From the NCBI RefSeq assembly GCF_963576545.1, contig NC_083636.1:10078104-10142103 (forward strand): 64,000 nucleotides of DNA, written 5' to 3'. Under the pieces are notes generated by a model that searched no databases, had not been told where the DNA came from, and was given only the letters and a program-made list of their open reading frames with translations. Below, in pieces: positions 35,147 through 63,260 of the stretch. The DNA is from Limanda limanda. Taxonomy: Eukaryota; Chordata; Actinopteri; Pleuronectiformes; Pleuronectidae. Position 1 is the stretch's first letter. Each line of letters begins with the position of its first letter. A program made the translations under genes and the position numbers.

Positions 35147-36778
35147 AGTGTGAGTGTGTGTGTGTGAGTGTACCTCGACGCTGTGTGTCACAAGCATGGA
35201 AGATGGTATCGAGCAGATTCTCCTCGCAGATGAGGCTGATTTCTGCCATATTCTCCTTCTTGTAGTTTTCAGAAGCCACTGAGATATCCCCAAACATGAA
35301 TATGCCACACACACACACAAACAGAGAGAAAGAGAGACAAACACAGACACAGCACTGAGTTGTGAAACAAATCGAGCACATGATACGTCAGGCTCAGCAG
35401 CGGCTGTTATGGTAGAATGCAGTGACACCTAAGGCAGCAGACAAAGGCAGTTTAAAGCTACAAGCGACAGTTCTTTTTTAAATTGTAAAATGTAATAAAT
35501 AACATTTTCAGAACCATTCAATTTATATTTAATGTAAATATAGGAAAGGCAAAGTCTGAGCTGTTTATATTAACCCCTGTTGTTCCCACCCTCTTTGCAG
35601 TTAGATTTGGTTTAAAGGCCTAAATGTTTGCTTTGCCTGGTTAGTAATCCAGTCCTGGGTGTAAAATGGTGCACTCTCCATATTTCTTCCTCTCAGAATT
35701 TCGCCGATTATTTAGCAAGAGAAGATCAAACTTGTGGTCATTAAATAAGTGTTACCTTGAAAAAATAAATGAAACTTTCCCCAAGAACAAGAACAAAGTG
35801 GTTCTCTAAGTACAGGAATCAGATTATCAAGTATTTCTTGCTACCCAGCAAACTAAAATGTGATTTACAATAAGTAATCAATTTTGTCTCATGAAATAAA
35901 ATCTAAATCCAAGGTCCAGTTACAAGTTTATTCCCCACAGCCTTCAGCCCAGCTCATTCCTCTCCCGTCTGCTCAGCAAAAAAATAAAAAATGGACGTGA
36001 CTAAAAGACCAGGAAAAGATAGTGAATGGACCTTTTGTTAGTCAATTATCAATTTTATGTTTGTGCTCTGCTCCTCCCTACCTCCATCTCCCATGGAGAG
36101 CCGTCTCACTACCAGAGCAGGGTAGGCCAGCTCAGAATCTGTGGAGTTCGTCGTCTCCGCAGAGCAGAAGTTGAGGTTGTAGGAGAGGGTGCCGAGACTC
36201 GGCGTGAAGGTGCGGGACAGAGGCGGGCTGCTGCTGCTTGGCCTCTCGCTCTCAGACTGCACAGGCTGAGGTCCTCGTGTGAATGTGAAGTAAGAGGCGT
36301 CCTTGGGTTGGCCTGTGGGCGTTGAACAATACTTCTCCCACGTCTTAACTTCTCTTAAATCGCTCCCATCTGCACCTCGCCTCTCTCCCAGAGTGCTAGT
36401 GATAGTGTATGTGATGTTAGCTGGTGTTTTTGGGTTGAGTTCAGGGGTGGAAGGTGTTGACAGAGGGACAGCGGGACCCATACTGCTCTTCTGGGAAGAT
36501 GCAGAGGTCGGCATCCCACTCCCAATCACCTTCTCCTTTACCTTCTCCTTCTTCCCCCTCTCCCCTTCGTATCTGTAGAGGGCGCTCTTCTTCAGGATGG
36601 CTTCCAGATTGTGCCTGAGGCCACACTGGGGGCTGTCGTAGCTGCTCGAGGAGAGCTTGGGAATCTGGAAAGGTGTATTGGGCTCTCGGTCACCACGCCA
36701 CTGAATGGTCTGCAGCTTGCGGCAGATGCTGTCCACTGGGTTGTGTCGTCGACTTGGCTGCGGCGTGTAATAGTCCAT
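9127..36778 (-). CDS. irag2: Inositol 1,4,5-trisphosphate receptor-associated 2 / lymphoid-restricted membrane protein (long form)
   Basis: Minus strand, 38 coding exons from ATG at 36776-36778 to TAG at 9127-9129. Every junction was checked for splice sites and phase. Total 4653 nt, 1550 aa. Exon boundaries are given in the block entries that follow. The C-terminal half matches LRMP closely in remembered motifs, for example the ALGFKCDMFTMEKRLRLEER segment, AVEVMIQHVENLRRMY, and a tail ending GDSWMTIQQLLWPY. Known role: tail-anchored ER/outer nuclear membrane protein. Zebrafish lrmp (futile cycle) is needed for nucleus-centrosome attachment in the zygote, and mammalian LRMP (Jaw1) binds IP3 receptors. 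At 1550 aa it is nearly three times the roughly 555 aa of human LRMP. An exon could be missing in the 200-base gap at 28801-29000, although the flanking exons join in phase 0. Confidence 0.92.
10870..15962 (-). CDS. irag2: irag2 exons: conserved LRMP core coiled coil
   Basis: Exons (all complement): 15785..15962, 15599..15644, 15461..15488, 15037..15177, 14405..14539, 14150..14297, 13846..13889, 13683..13751, 13305..13339, 12444..12542, 10870..11007. This is the part most like mammalian LRMP. It has a long helical region with EEAVTFVRTLQEVSRSMEAI, the FKCDMFTMEKRLRLEERSRD block, PLCEDDNQSMEIIQRLKKN, AVEVMIQHVENLRRMY and LMQNERSF. A basic Ser/Arg segment STRRVSIAAIPRS follows, then PPLKRFVSSAAWVDTEEP. 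Micro-exons of 28, 35 and 44 nt are supported by phase. The segment before the TM (10870..11007) is Gln/Glu-rich then RRRSSLSELGNII. Confidence 0.9.
16726..25144 (-). CDS. irag2: irag2 exons: acidic, low-complexity linker
   Basis: Exons (complement): 24865..25144, 23358..23410, 21108..21204, 20745..20907, 19280..19358, 17300..17346, 17036..17124, 16726..16898. They cover residues about 771-1098. Apart from a short WDEEFALQDFLKNELAEKN helix at the start, the segment is rich in Glu, Ser, Pro, Thr and Gly with little predicted order. Phases agree at all seven internal junctions. The linker is fast-evolving in appearance, so single exon edges are less certain than in the conserved blocks. The donor of 19280..19358 is GTTAGT. 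Confidence 0.75.
17510..17518 (-). CDS. irag2: irag2 alternative first coding exon (MGQ)
   Basis: Minus-strand ATG GGA CAG followed by a GTAGGG donor, spliced in phase 0 to the exon 17300..17346 (giving MGQSLSQDQLADRS). The ATG has an ideal context (ACCATGG). An in-frame TAG lies 15 bases upstream and no open frame enters from above, so it can only serve as a start. The resulting protein would have 558 aa and keep the whole LRMP core and KASH tail. Gly2 and Ser6 fit the loose N-myristoylation pattern MGxxxS. No transcript evidence is available here. Confidence 0.55.
20246..20259 (+). promoter_or_regulatory. CTCF-like motif in irag2 intron
   Basis: CCACCAGGTGGCGA matches 13 of 14 positions of the CTCF core CCASYAGRKGGCRS. 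It lies in the intron between the linker exons 20745..20907 and 19280..19358, in otherwise unremarkable sequence. This is a motif match only. Confidence 0.4.
23929..23956. repeat. (GT)n microsatellite
   Basis: Uninterrupted GT dinucleotide run within an irag2 intron, followed about 60 bases later by a run of ten or more G. Confidence 0.95.
25618..25650. repeat. (GT)n microsatellite with one interruption
   Basis: GT run interrupted once by TC, inside an irag2 intron. Confidence 0.9.
25956..33003 (-). CDS. irag2: irag2 exons: long central coiled coil
   Basis: Exons (complement): 32945..33003, 32770..32845, 32520..32678, 32324..32441, 31830..31880, 31646..31723, 31377..31433, 31224..31283, 30800..30864, 30500..30593, 29656..29802, 29114..29215, 28220..28371, 25956..26067. 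Residues about 328-771. Most of it is heptad-like, for example LQMCNQKLQEEVRKLKLVVE, EETNQRLAEENEHLRNQ and RSKQIEELRAAVEEY. The entry SGSLEAFGGDASRVD resembles the start of the KASH5 coiled coil as I remember it. A short break around residues 569-640 (GASLSLSVAYR onward) separates two helical blocks. Exon lengths of 51, 57, 60 and 78 nt are whole codons, typical of repeated helical exons. Confidence 0.85.
27124..27545. repeat. Inverted repeat pair (about 35 bp arms) in irag2 intron
   Basis: The arm at 27124-27159 (GTGCAACAAATCTGTCAAAA and on) recurs inverted at 27506-27545, where the reverse complement reads GTGCAACAAGTCTGTCAAAA then TTCCCAGACCAA. The arms differ at a few bases and lie about 350 bases apart. 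This suggests either one foldback-type element or two oppositely placed copies of the same dispersed repeat. Confidence 0.6.
28801..29000. other. Assembly gap (200 N)
   Basis: Exactly 200 N inside the irag2 intron between exons 29114..29215 and 28220..28371. It is preceded by a run of about 16 G at 28634-28649 and purine-rich sequence. The round length suggests an estimated gap size. A small phase-0 exon could be hidden here. Confidence 0.99.
29084..29107. repeat. (GT)n tract abutting irag2 splice donor
   Basis: GT-rich run on the plus strand; in the irag2 transcript it is a CA repeat starting about 6 bases after the donor of exon 29114..29215. Confidence 0.8.
33962..35278 (-). CDS. irag2: irag2 exons: degenerate EF-hand pair
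   Basis: Exons complement(35174..35278) and complement(33962..34142), residues about 233-328. The segment reads as two helix-loop-helix units: a first loop DTQRRGKVFVSHI followed by VDYLRHTT, then a second loop LDPEQKDVSIDLDTYHAVM followed by KEWIDDC. The Ca-binding positions are mostly lost, so calcium binding is unlikely. The spacing and the LDTYHAVMKEWIDDC block closely resemble the N-terminal EF-hand region of KASH5 as remembered. This domain is followed directly by the coiled coil, as in dynein-activating adaptors. It is encoded upstream of the alternative MGQ exon, so the short form lacks it. Confidence 0.85.
35112..35170. repeat. (GT)n microsatellite beside irag2 donor
   Basis: Compound GT/GA tract on the plus strand that ends 3 bases before exon 35174..35278. 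In the transcript it is a CA-rich run immediately after the 5' splice site GUACAC. Confidence 0.95.
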
Positions 36779-36833
36779 GCTGCCGAGGGCAAGGCTGCAG
36801 CGCTGGCTTCCTGGCAGGAGGAGAGACTGAAGT
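36082..36833 (-). CDS. irag2: irag2 first coding exon: IRAG-type N-terminal block
   Basis: Exon complement(36082..36833); the acceptor CTTCAG lies at 36834-36839 and the ATG at 36776-36778 opens MDYYTPQPSRRHNPVDSICR. The block VDSICRKLQTIQW plus IPKLSSSSYDSP and LEAILKKSALY is the N-terminal signature I associate with IRAG-type IP3-receptor-associated proteins (from memory). A Ser/Pro/Thr-rich disordered stretch fills about residues 90-215 and ends ALVVRRLSMGDG. An open frame runs upstream of the ATG to the acceptor, so an upstream start in another exon is possible. None was found. Confidence 0.8.
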
Positions 36834-38297
36834 CTGAAGAGAAAGGGACGAAAAAACATGTTTTGTTTACAGAGTATAATGGAGACAAAAAAGCAGAGAA
36901 ATACAAAGAATTTAAAATATACATCTCCCTAAATTAGGATCGAAACACATGACATTTCAGTTTCATAACTTTCTCATGTGACCAAATCAGTATTATTTCT
37001 CTCTCTGGTCTGCAGTGAAACAACACTCATATAAAAATATAAATAAAATATTGCCCAACAAGGCATTTGTAGGTGTGGGATCACTTCATATTTTTAAGCA
37101 AATTGCCATCATTCTCCTCTGCAGGACATCCTGGTGTTGTTCGCTTGAATATTTAGAATTTGGCAAAACTGCATCCGGCACTCATTAAACAATTAATTAA
37201 TGAGTACATTTGCTAAGAAATAAACTCGGGAACCTGCTTGACAACCTACAACATGCAGTCATGAACTGGAGATAAGAAGAGATGCTCTTGAGTTTGCATC
37301 GGTTTGCGAAGGCATACTGCTGCGAGCAGTTGTTTTCAACACTGACTCCTGCAAAGACTGTGCTCCGCTCAAGTTTGACTGAGCCCAAATCTGGAAAACG
37401 CTGTAGCCTCATCATCTTCTCTACCATCTGATATCGGACACCTTATCAAAGAGAAGCAGCCCAAGTCAAGGCATAAGAGAGGCTAGTATTGACAAATCTG
37501 GAAATGGCCCCTTGAAAAGGAAACAAAGGTCTCCAGCCTTGAACCAGAGTTTAATATAGAAGTTCTTTTGAGAAGGTCTGTAACGCAAGCAAAGGGAAAG
37601 AAAGGATGGAGGGGTAAGGAAACAGTGTAGAAGAGGCATCACACTTTTAACTCTCTGTCCACACAAACTGATGAGACAAATTATTATACATGAGTGCATA
37701 GAAATCCATAGAAATTTAGTCTATATAAGTGACTGTAGATAGAAACCAGTCCACAGGGTTTCTGGGCAATAAAAAACATCAACTACTTCAATATGATTTC
37801 CATTGTTAGAAAGACAACCAAAGTTCAATGCATATCGATATATTGCTTATGCATTGTGTAGGGACAACACATGCTTTGCTGTTTAGAAAGAGTTATAAAG
37901 AAGAGTTAAAAACCACAACCTTCACTCTTGAGGGAAAATAATAATTTGAACTTAAAATAAATAACAATAATGTGACAATTATCACGATAATTATCAAGAT
38001 CTAATGGTTTTTGGGGGATATAAAACAATTTTGGGGTGAATAAATAAATAATAAATAAATAAAGATTTAAAAGCATATTTAAATTGAAAACATTACCTGC
38101 TTAGGCTCAGGTGTGCAAAGAGCTAATTCATTCACAATACAATAAATCTACAGAATGATACACAATTTCGTAAAACAAAACAAGAAAAAGCCAACATTAA
38201 AGTAAGAAAATTGGTAAGACACTGCAAATCACGTTTTCACGTCAATGTGAGTCCATACAAACAAAATCACAATGACCACAAGGCTTTAAAAACTCAC

Positions 38298-38328
38298 CTC
38301 CTGTGTCACTGTCTCAAACCTCCTCTGT
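38298..38328 (-). other. irag2: Candidate irag2 5' noncoding exon
   Basis: On the minus strand a TTTGCAG acceptor and a GTGAGT donor bracket 31 bases about 1.5 kb upstream of the first coding exon. There is no coding potential. The transcription start would then lie a little higher, near 38400-38530. Confidence 0.35.
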
Positions 38329-38329
38329 C

Positions 38330-39150
38330 TGCAAACAGCATATATGTGAAGATGTGTTTCTACAAATGTCCGCGACCAAATGTTTGGATCCACGCGCACA
38401 CGCAGGTAAATTCGGATCTCAAGCGCACGAGACGGAAAAGAAAGAGTTAAAACCTCAGCGGGTGTTCACGAGGCTACAAAACCAGCCTGCACTGCCTCCC
38501 TGCGGCTGGAAGTGAGTACTGCACCAAACACTCCCACGCACAGTGATGGTGCTGTAAATATTCAGCCCAATAAAAAAACAAGAGCAAGGCCACTCCCCAC
38601 CAGAGAGAGTTATACAGAAGTGCTAATCCATAAAATAAATGATTATGTATGGGGAAATAAATAAAGATTTATATAGTAAAGTCTTCACATTATGTTGTGT
38701 TGTTAATATTCAAAACTCCAACAGAATAAAACAAACTCGATCAAGCCCACTCCCCACCAGAGAGAGTTACATACTCCATAAAATCTATTGAATAAATGAT
38801 GATGTATAGGAAAATAAATAGAGACTTTCATAAAATACGAAAGTCCAACAAATTCTCCTGGAGACAGGAATAGCTCAGCCACGTATGCAGGCCTACTACT
38901 AATCAGGATGTTTGGTGTCACAGCAGCACAATGGGACTGGTTCAACCTGTAAGCCGTTTAGCAGGGACAATTTGAGGTTTCACCATCTCTCTCATTTCCA
39001 ACGCAGCCTCCCCTCAGGGTGAAACATCTCTGCTCTGCCTGTTCGGGAACCAAAAGCTCTGACTCTACGACACTAGACTCTGCTGTTGACGTGCACGCTG
39101 GGGATAAATATTGGTGACGCACTCAGACTGTGCTGTAATCTGGCAGTGAG
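38330..39150. promoter_or_regulatory. Divergent promoter interval irag2 / bcat1
   Basis: irag2 (minus) and bcat1 (plus) are head to head. On the bcat1 side, GGATAAATATTGG at about 39101-39113 is TATA-like and lies some 40 bases before a GTAAGT donor at 39152-39157. That fits a short noncoding bcat1 exon 1 around 39125-39151. Starts are inferred; no transcript data. Confidence 0.5.
38588..38835. repeat. Two direct copies of a ~90 bp unit
   Basis: The block CCACTCCCCACCAGAGAGAG, followed by a CCATAAAAT segment and an AAATAAATAGAG-type segment, occurs at about 38590-38675 and again at about 38747-38835, diverged, about 160 bases apart. It is a tandem duplication with spacer, located in the irag2/bcat1 promoter interval. 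Confidence 0.7.
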
Positions 39151-39419
39151 TGTAAGTACACAATATTAATTACTTACGCTTAATCTGTCAGGTGATATTG
39201 TGCTGATGTGTTTGTACACATACCGAAATCTGTTGTGTTGACTAGTTAATTGTGTGGTGTCATCATATAGCCTGTATGTAAAGACATGGCTTTCATACTA
39301 CAATGTGATTGTTGATATAATGTGGCCAAAAATCGGAGCAGTGACTGATATTATGAGAAGTCTTACATATATGCAGAATACACATTTAGAATTCACAATC
39401 CAATAGTTTTGGATTTTTT

Positions 39420-39760
39420 GTTATTCAACATAAATCAAGGATCAAGTTTGTCTATATTTTTTCTTAAAGGGAAAAAACATTTTCTCAAGTTTTTTTTCCA
39501 ACAGATATAAGATTGACTATATCTTTTTCCAAAAGGTAATACATTTTCATATTTTTTCTAACATGCATAAGTTTGTCTATTTTTTCAAAACAGGGATAAG
39601 TTTGTATATATTTTTTATAACATCAATACGTTTTTCTAAAGCTCCTTTCAACAGGAATATGTTTTTCGATAAAAAGGATCACGCATTTAAATTTATGTTT
39701 TTTTCCAGCAGACAAAAGTTTGTCTGTACTTTTTGGTTTAACAGGAATAACAGGAAACTG
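39420..39760. repeat. Degenerate AT-rich minisatellite
   Basis: Imperfect units of about 40-50 bases, each with an AACAG-GATAAG-TTTGTCTAT type core and a T-rich run, repeated six to seven times just upstream of the bcat1 start-codon exon. Strong strand asymmetry (T-rich on plus). Confidence 0.65.
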
Positions 39761-39959
39761 GAATAGGTCTGTAGTATTTTGTGACAAAACATTATGTGTA
39801 TCAGGTACCTTAATGAAAACTCTGAGTGGTTTCACTGCTCACTCTGGTCAGCAGGTCTTACATTGCACTGCCAGCCCAGTGGCTTAAAACGCAGTTATAT
39901 CATTATCATCACTGTATTGTGGAAACTTGTTTTCAGTGAAGCAGCTTCTCGCCCACAAC

Positions 39960-57784
<17,825 letters not shown>

Positions 57785-58238
57785 CAGGGACAAAGGAGCC
57801 TGGCACACACGTGCACAGCGGCCAGCATGTGTACAGAAACACATATGGTTATACAACAACCAAAGAAAGACAGTAACAAGCAAACAATGTTGGTGCAACA
57901 TTTGTACTGTCGCTGCAACATGCTGAGGAGCCCCAGTTGTAGCCAAAATGTCTCTGCAGTATGTCACACAACTTTATGTCTTTTTAAACTTAAATTAACC
58001 ACAAAAACAACACAACTGTCACAACAATAATCAACAAAAGCAGGGACATTTCTCATGCAACACTGCACAATAACTTACAGAGACTTGTTCTGCTGCTTCT
58101 CGCCCCATTTCCCAACCAACATCCAGGAACATAGCTTTGAAACAACATGAAGGATAACAGAATATGCAGAGATATTAAAAGTTACAGAGGATTTCATTTT
58201 ACTTGTGTCAGAGTTATAAACAACTATAGAGGGACTTC

Positions 58239-58244
58239 AATAAA
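58239..58244 (+). terminator. bcat1: Candidate bcat1 poly(A) signal
   Basis: AATAAA about 455 bases after the bcat1 stop (57782-57784). First good hexamer in the 3' flank. Confidence 0.5.
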
Positions 58245-58599
58245 GTGTTCTCAAAGTTTCTAAAGTGTGTTAAGAGGCCCATTTTTATTTAAATCTTTAG
58301 TTGATACTTTGTGCTGCACCTTAGTCATTTTGCTTCATATCACTCTGCAGTTTTCATTATTCTTATCCATTCATGGTCATTTCTTATAAGGTGTTTGTTG
58401 ATGGGAGTGAATGCAGCTAGATTTAGTTTCATCTATAATTAAATGTGTCAAGAAACTGAAAATATAAGTTTGTTTACTTGTCTCCTCAGTGTTTTGATGA
58501 CAAGACTTTCAGGAATGTCACTGCTAGCGGACCAAGAATGAGTCCGGCTCATAACCCCCATAAAACAGCAACCAGTCATTTTCAGACTTTACTTTATTT

Positions 58600-58780
58600 T
58601 TGTTTGTATAAATTGTACAAACGTGGATTTCTTTCTGTACCTTTGGATTTATCCAAGTATGTGTTTCCACCAGTTTCCAGTCTTCATGCTAAGCTATTTA
58701 CCAGCTTCGTCTTTAAGTATAACACAGATGTGAGAGTGAAGCAAATCTACTCATTTATGATACTGAGAGATTATGTTGTG
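58600..58780 (+). repeat. Diverged teleost interspersed repeat
   Basis: Blocks CCAGTTTCCAGTCTTCATGC, TAAGCTA, CCAGCTTC and ACACAGATGTGAGAGTGAAG occur in the order of a widespread fish repeat that I recall. The copy is old, and its edges are uncertain. Confidence 0.45.
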
Positions 58781-59380
58781 ATTAACATCTGGAGTCCTGG
58801 AGTGAAACTATTCTCTGAAAGAATCAAATATAGTTTAATATTAAGGGTTAGGATTATTTCATCTATAGCCCAATGAATCTATCTACATTGACCGAGTACA
58901 ATCATCTAAAAGCCCATTTCTACTCCAGATGTGCTTGAAACAAGTGGACGAAATGCAACCTCACATTTTGTACATCTTGGTGGACTTTCCCAAATTTTCT
59001 TACAGCATAACCTGATGAGCCTCCCTGGCTGTTGTTCTTGTCAGACAAAAGCCTGATGCTGTCCACTCAGTTCTGAGATGTGATGAGTATAAGGATGGTG
59101 GACCTGTGGACGAAGGATGAAAGAGTGTGAGATCGTCTCAGGAGTCAGAGCCAGGCTTTGCAGAGACACTGCCACAATCCTTAATGATGCTGCGGGGAAG
59201 GCCACACACAGACAACCTGGAGGCATCAAACCACAGCACTCGGCTATTTGGCTCTGCACACACATCTGCGTGCACACACACACACCTTAATTCCGGATAC
59301 ACTGCACCAGTTCAAAAATTAAAACTCAGGAGGTAAGTTGTGTTCACTTCCAAATTCATGCCTCATTAACTGCGATAGCA

Positions 59381-59495
<115 letters not shown>

Positions 59496-59600
59496 AAGGG
59501 GGTACCTAGTGGCGGGCTGGATAATTTCTGGCTCTTTGTGGAGACAGCTCATTTTGGCCGCGGCTCCATCCTTGTGTTGCACTGGCACAGCTGGTGGACA

Positions 59601-59601
<1 letters not shown>

Positions 59602-59641
<40 letters not shown>

Positions 59642-59653
59642 ACACACACACAC
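59602..59653. repeat. (CA)n microsatellite
   Basis: CA run with one GA interruption, about 110 bases after an opposite-sense GT run. Confidence 0.95.
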
Positions 59654-60106
59654 TGCACATACTTCAAAATGCCAAAATCCATCCAGCCTGCTCGATCTAG
59701 GCCACTGATGAAATTACCGCAGCATGTATCTCAATGTCTTTTACTCTGCTTCTTACTTTTTCTTTTCACTAAAAGGCTCAGTTCAATAATAATCATCTGT
59801 CAATTTTTTTTGGGAGCATTTTTCTACATTGGCTTTGAAGTGAAAATACACAACAATCAATCTACAAATAAGAAAACACGACGAAAAATGAGAAAACATG
59901 TTCTGTCATATCCTTCTTCTTGAAAAGACCAATATTTTGTCCGTCCAATCTGCGACGAGCCTTGTCAATCGCAGGTACCTGCCTTTTAGGTAATGTTGTG
60001 TTGTCTTATTTCCTGTTGTGTTTGTGATTTGTAGTTGTGTCTTGATGTTGTAATTTGTTATTGTGTTTCCGTTAAATTGTGTGTTTTGTTGTTGTTGGGG
60101 CCATCA

Positions 60107-60463
60107 TACTTTAAGGCATTAATCACCCACAAGGATCAATGTCGAGCTCCCACTCGACATCCGGACATCTGAAAGTTTACACATCTTTCGCCGAAAACTA
60201 AAAACCCACCTCTTCCGACTGTACCTTGAATAAAAAAAAAAAAAAATAAAAAAAAAAACTAACCACTTTTGAAAACTAACACTTTGGTAGCACTAAAATT
60301 GCACTTACTTATAGCACTCTGTAGTTTTGCTTTATTTCGAAGAAATTTTACTGTCTTGATTCTTGTTGTTCTTGGTTTGTACCCTCAGGGTTGAATGCAC
60401 TTATTGTAAGTCGCTTTGGATAAAAGCGTCAGCTAAATGAAATGTAATGTAATAAATAAATAG
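60107..60463 (+). mobile_element. 5'-truncated non-LTR retrotransposon 3' end
   Basis: The frame from 60144 (ELPLDIRTSESLHIFRRKLK, then THLFRLYLE and a TAA at 60231) is the C-terminal end typical of L2/CR1-group LINE reverse transcriptase proteins. The 3' UTR contains an A-rich run and ends with TAAGTCGCTTTGGATAAAAG, then CGTCAGCTAAATGAAATG and a TGTAATGTAATAAATAAATA tail, a common fish LINE terminus. Only about 360 bases remain. Confidence 0.75.
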
Positions 60464-61374
60464 CAAATCATTATGGCTGCACAGATATTTACCAGTGTCA
60501 CTTGGACAGTTGCTGGTCCACTCAGAGAACTGATGATCATTGGAGATAATGATGTATAACTTATGTGAAGGTGTCGGGGTCACTGTGATGGTGTGAACCG
60601 ATGAAAACACCAACAACATGCTGATTTAACACACTTAGAATTCAGACTCTGATCTGCTGCCAAATTTGTTTTTCATGCAGAAATGGTGACACTGGTACAT
60701 TGGAGCTTTAGTATTGTTCACCCTCTATTTACATACATGATAGGGACACGAATATTAATGAACAGAAACAACTGGAACAGTGTCAACAAAAACCATTACA
60801 CAATTATGTTTGGTTCGCGGAAACTATTGTTGTCTTATTCATGAACATGCTTTAATTTTAGATCAATGTTTTTTTTTCTGGGGCATGGTGATTACATTAC
60901 CCAATGATTTAAAGAGTCCATGATGTGCATGCTCGTATTAATTGTTCCATCCCTCATAGCTGATATATGCATCCTACTACACATACATCCATCCATCTTC
61001 ACAGTTCAATCCATTGACCTTTATTGGCTTTATTAAGAGTTCTGGTGTGCTGCCAAAGTGTCGTCTCTCTCTCTCCATTGAAACAGCTCATACTCTATCT
61101 CCCTGCAGCCCCTCAATCATATTCCCTCCCTCCATCTCTCCGTCACAGAGACCAGGGACCCCAGCAGGCCGCTCTCCCCCTCCCCACTCAGCCTCGAGAC
61201 GCCGATGATGTTTTAATTGTCACTTCTTGTTAAGGCGGCCGTGACATTCACGCGGGGACAGAGGGGAGGCGGTGGGCATAATCAGGGGAAGTGGAGAGAG
61301 AGGGGGGAGAGATGGAGGGAGAGGGAGAGAGATGGCACCCATTCAGTGACTAAGAGTGGTATTTGGCTCTGAGC

Positions 61375-61455
61375 TGTGTGCCTCTCTCTCTCTCCCTCTC
61401 TCTCTCTCTCTCCCTCTCTCTCTCCCTCTCTTCCTCTCTCTTCCTCTCTCATCCT
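61375..61455. repeat. (CT)n-rich tract
   Basis: Pyrimidine tract of CTCTCT units with CC interruptions, next to purine-rich GGAGAGAG sequence at about 61290-61335. The two together could form H-DNA-like pairing. Confidence 0.85.
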
Positions 61456-62542
61456 GCCGGGGCATGATCTGATTTGACAAGTGCAACGCTGTCATCTTGA
61501 GTTTGTCCAATTTGAAATTCTAATTAATGAACTCAGCGCCACTTTGTGTTTTTGTGCCGTTGCTGTTGTTGTTGTGCTCTTCCTCCTCTCCTCCTTCCCC
61601 CCTTCTCCGGCCAGTTTGTCTTCTATTTGTCTTTTCTTTACCCTTCCTCCCTTTCCCCTTCCTCCTTCGCTCCTCCAAGTCCTCTATTCGGAGGCGGTGT
61701 GACTGCAGAGGCCGCCGGTCGCTCTGGGTGAGATTGTGGTCTCACACCATAGCAGATGATATCCGTGGCTTTAGGTCACCCAATTAGAGTCAAACTGTGT
61801 GTGTGTGTGTTCTGTGAGTGTTACATGTGTGTGTGTGTGTGTGTGTGTCTCAGTGCTGCTTTTCTCCCCGAATGGTAATGAGGAAACAGAAAGAGGATGC
61901 TGCTGATCAGTGATGCTGAAGGCCAGACAAGTGGTCAGTCTCTCCTTCCTTCCACAACTTCACACATTTTCTCCACACTCCTTAACACTTTACATATCTG
62001 GGACCAAATAAAAACAATGTGAGTTCACACGTCATTATCATCCTCATAGAATGAGTGGTCATCCTCAGAGAATGTGGTCAAACTAAATGGACTCACTGGT
62101 AAATGTATGTATGGCACTTTTACAGCAGTGATTTTTTTTAAACCTTTGCACTTCAAGTCAGGATTCTTTTACTTACAAAATCTAGTCCACATTTGACATT
62201 ATTTTTGGTTTTGTAAGAAATTCAGGACCAAAATAGTCATATATTCCATCAGTGTGTTACAAAAAACTTAAAAGTGGCCTTAAAAAGTCTCATCCTCACA
62301 CCATATGTACATAATTCTAATAAAACCAAAAAGAGTCTGACTCAGCCTCCGAAACAGTTTCAGAACAGTCTCTTTCTAATGAAATCTATTGCACATGAAA
62401 AAGAAGTAACATTGCACATGAAAAATTTAAGTGATATTGCATATTGTGTTTTATTTTTGTCTTATTAATTCTCCAGAAGTGAAGGTGTGAAAGGCTTAAA
62501 AAATTAAAATAAATAAATAAAACGATGCCATGTCTTTGTTCA

Positions 62543-62556
62543 CCAGCAGGTGGAGC
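62543..62556 (+). promoter_or_regulatory. CTCF-like motif
   Basis: CCAGCAGGTGGAGC matches 13 of 14 positions of the CTCF core. It is in intergenic DNA downstream of bcat1. Motif match only. Confidence 0.4.
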
Positions 62557-62661
62557 AAGCAGCCTACAAACAACAGGCCTCAACACAGGCCTGTTCCAGA
62601 GTGAGACAAAAAGACAGATAAAGAGAGAAAGAGAGAGGGGTAGGGTTGGGGGGAGAAAGGG

Positions 62662-62663
<2 letters not shown>

Positions 62664-62696
<33 letters not shown>
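62664..62696. repeat. (GT)n microsatellite
   Basis: Uninterrupted GT run in intergenic DNA. Confidence 0.95.
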
Positions 62697-62698
<2 letters not shown>

Positions 62699-63148
62699 GT
62701 GAGTTTTTGGAGGCCTGCCAATCATGATGAAAAACCACTGCATAACTAATCTATTTCCATGCCCGTCCTAATCCACCAACACAACGATGGCATCACTTAA
62801 TCACAAAATCATCATCACCACGATCACCATCATCCTCCTCTGCCTCACCCCCTCCTCCTCTGCTGCATTAATATGAACTGTAATTTTTTTGGGGTAAATA
62901 AGAGCTTGTGATTAAGAGCAGATTAGTGCGCGCCTTCAGACGGACAGACAGACCGTGATGGGTTTTGTTAACACGGGAGCAACACTGGGTGTCAGTTGTG
63001 TGCGTCTGACATTAACATCAACGTTATCCTCCCGCCGCTCATGTTATCGCTCTTGGCTCAGAGTTTTAGGGGGACTTTTTAACAGCAGCACCGCTTAAGA
63101 GCTTAGAGTAAATGGATGGATGGATAGATGGATGGTTGGAGAGCAGGC

Positions 63149-63260
<112 letters not shown>

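Noticed and set aside
39420..39760. CRISPR-like array
   Set aside because: Eukaryotic AT-rich minisatellite with diverged units and no constant-length spacers.
58478..58876. 132-codon plus-strand open frame
   Set aside because: Overlaps a dispersed fish repeat (58600-58780) and shows no protein family features.
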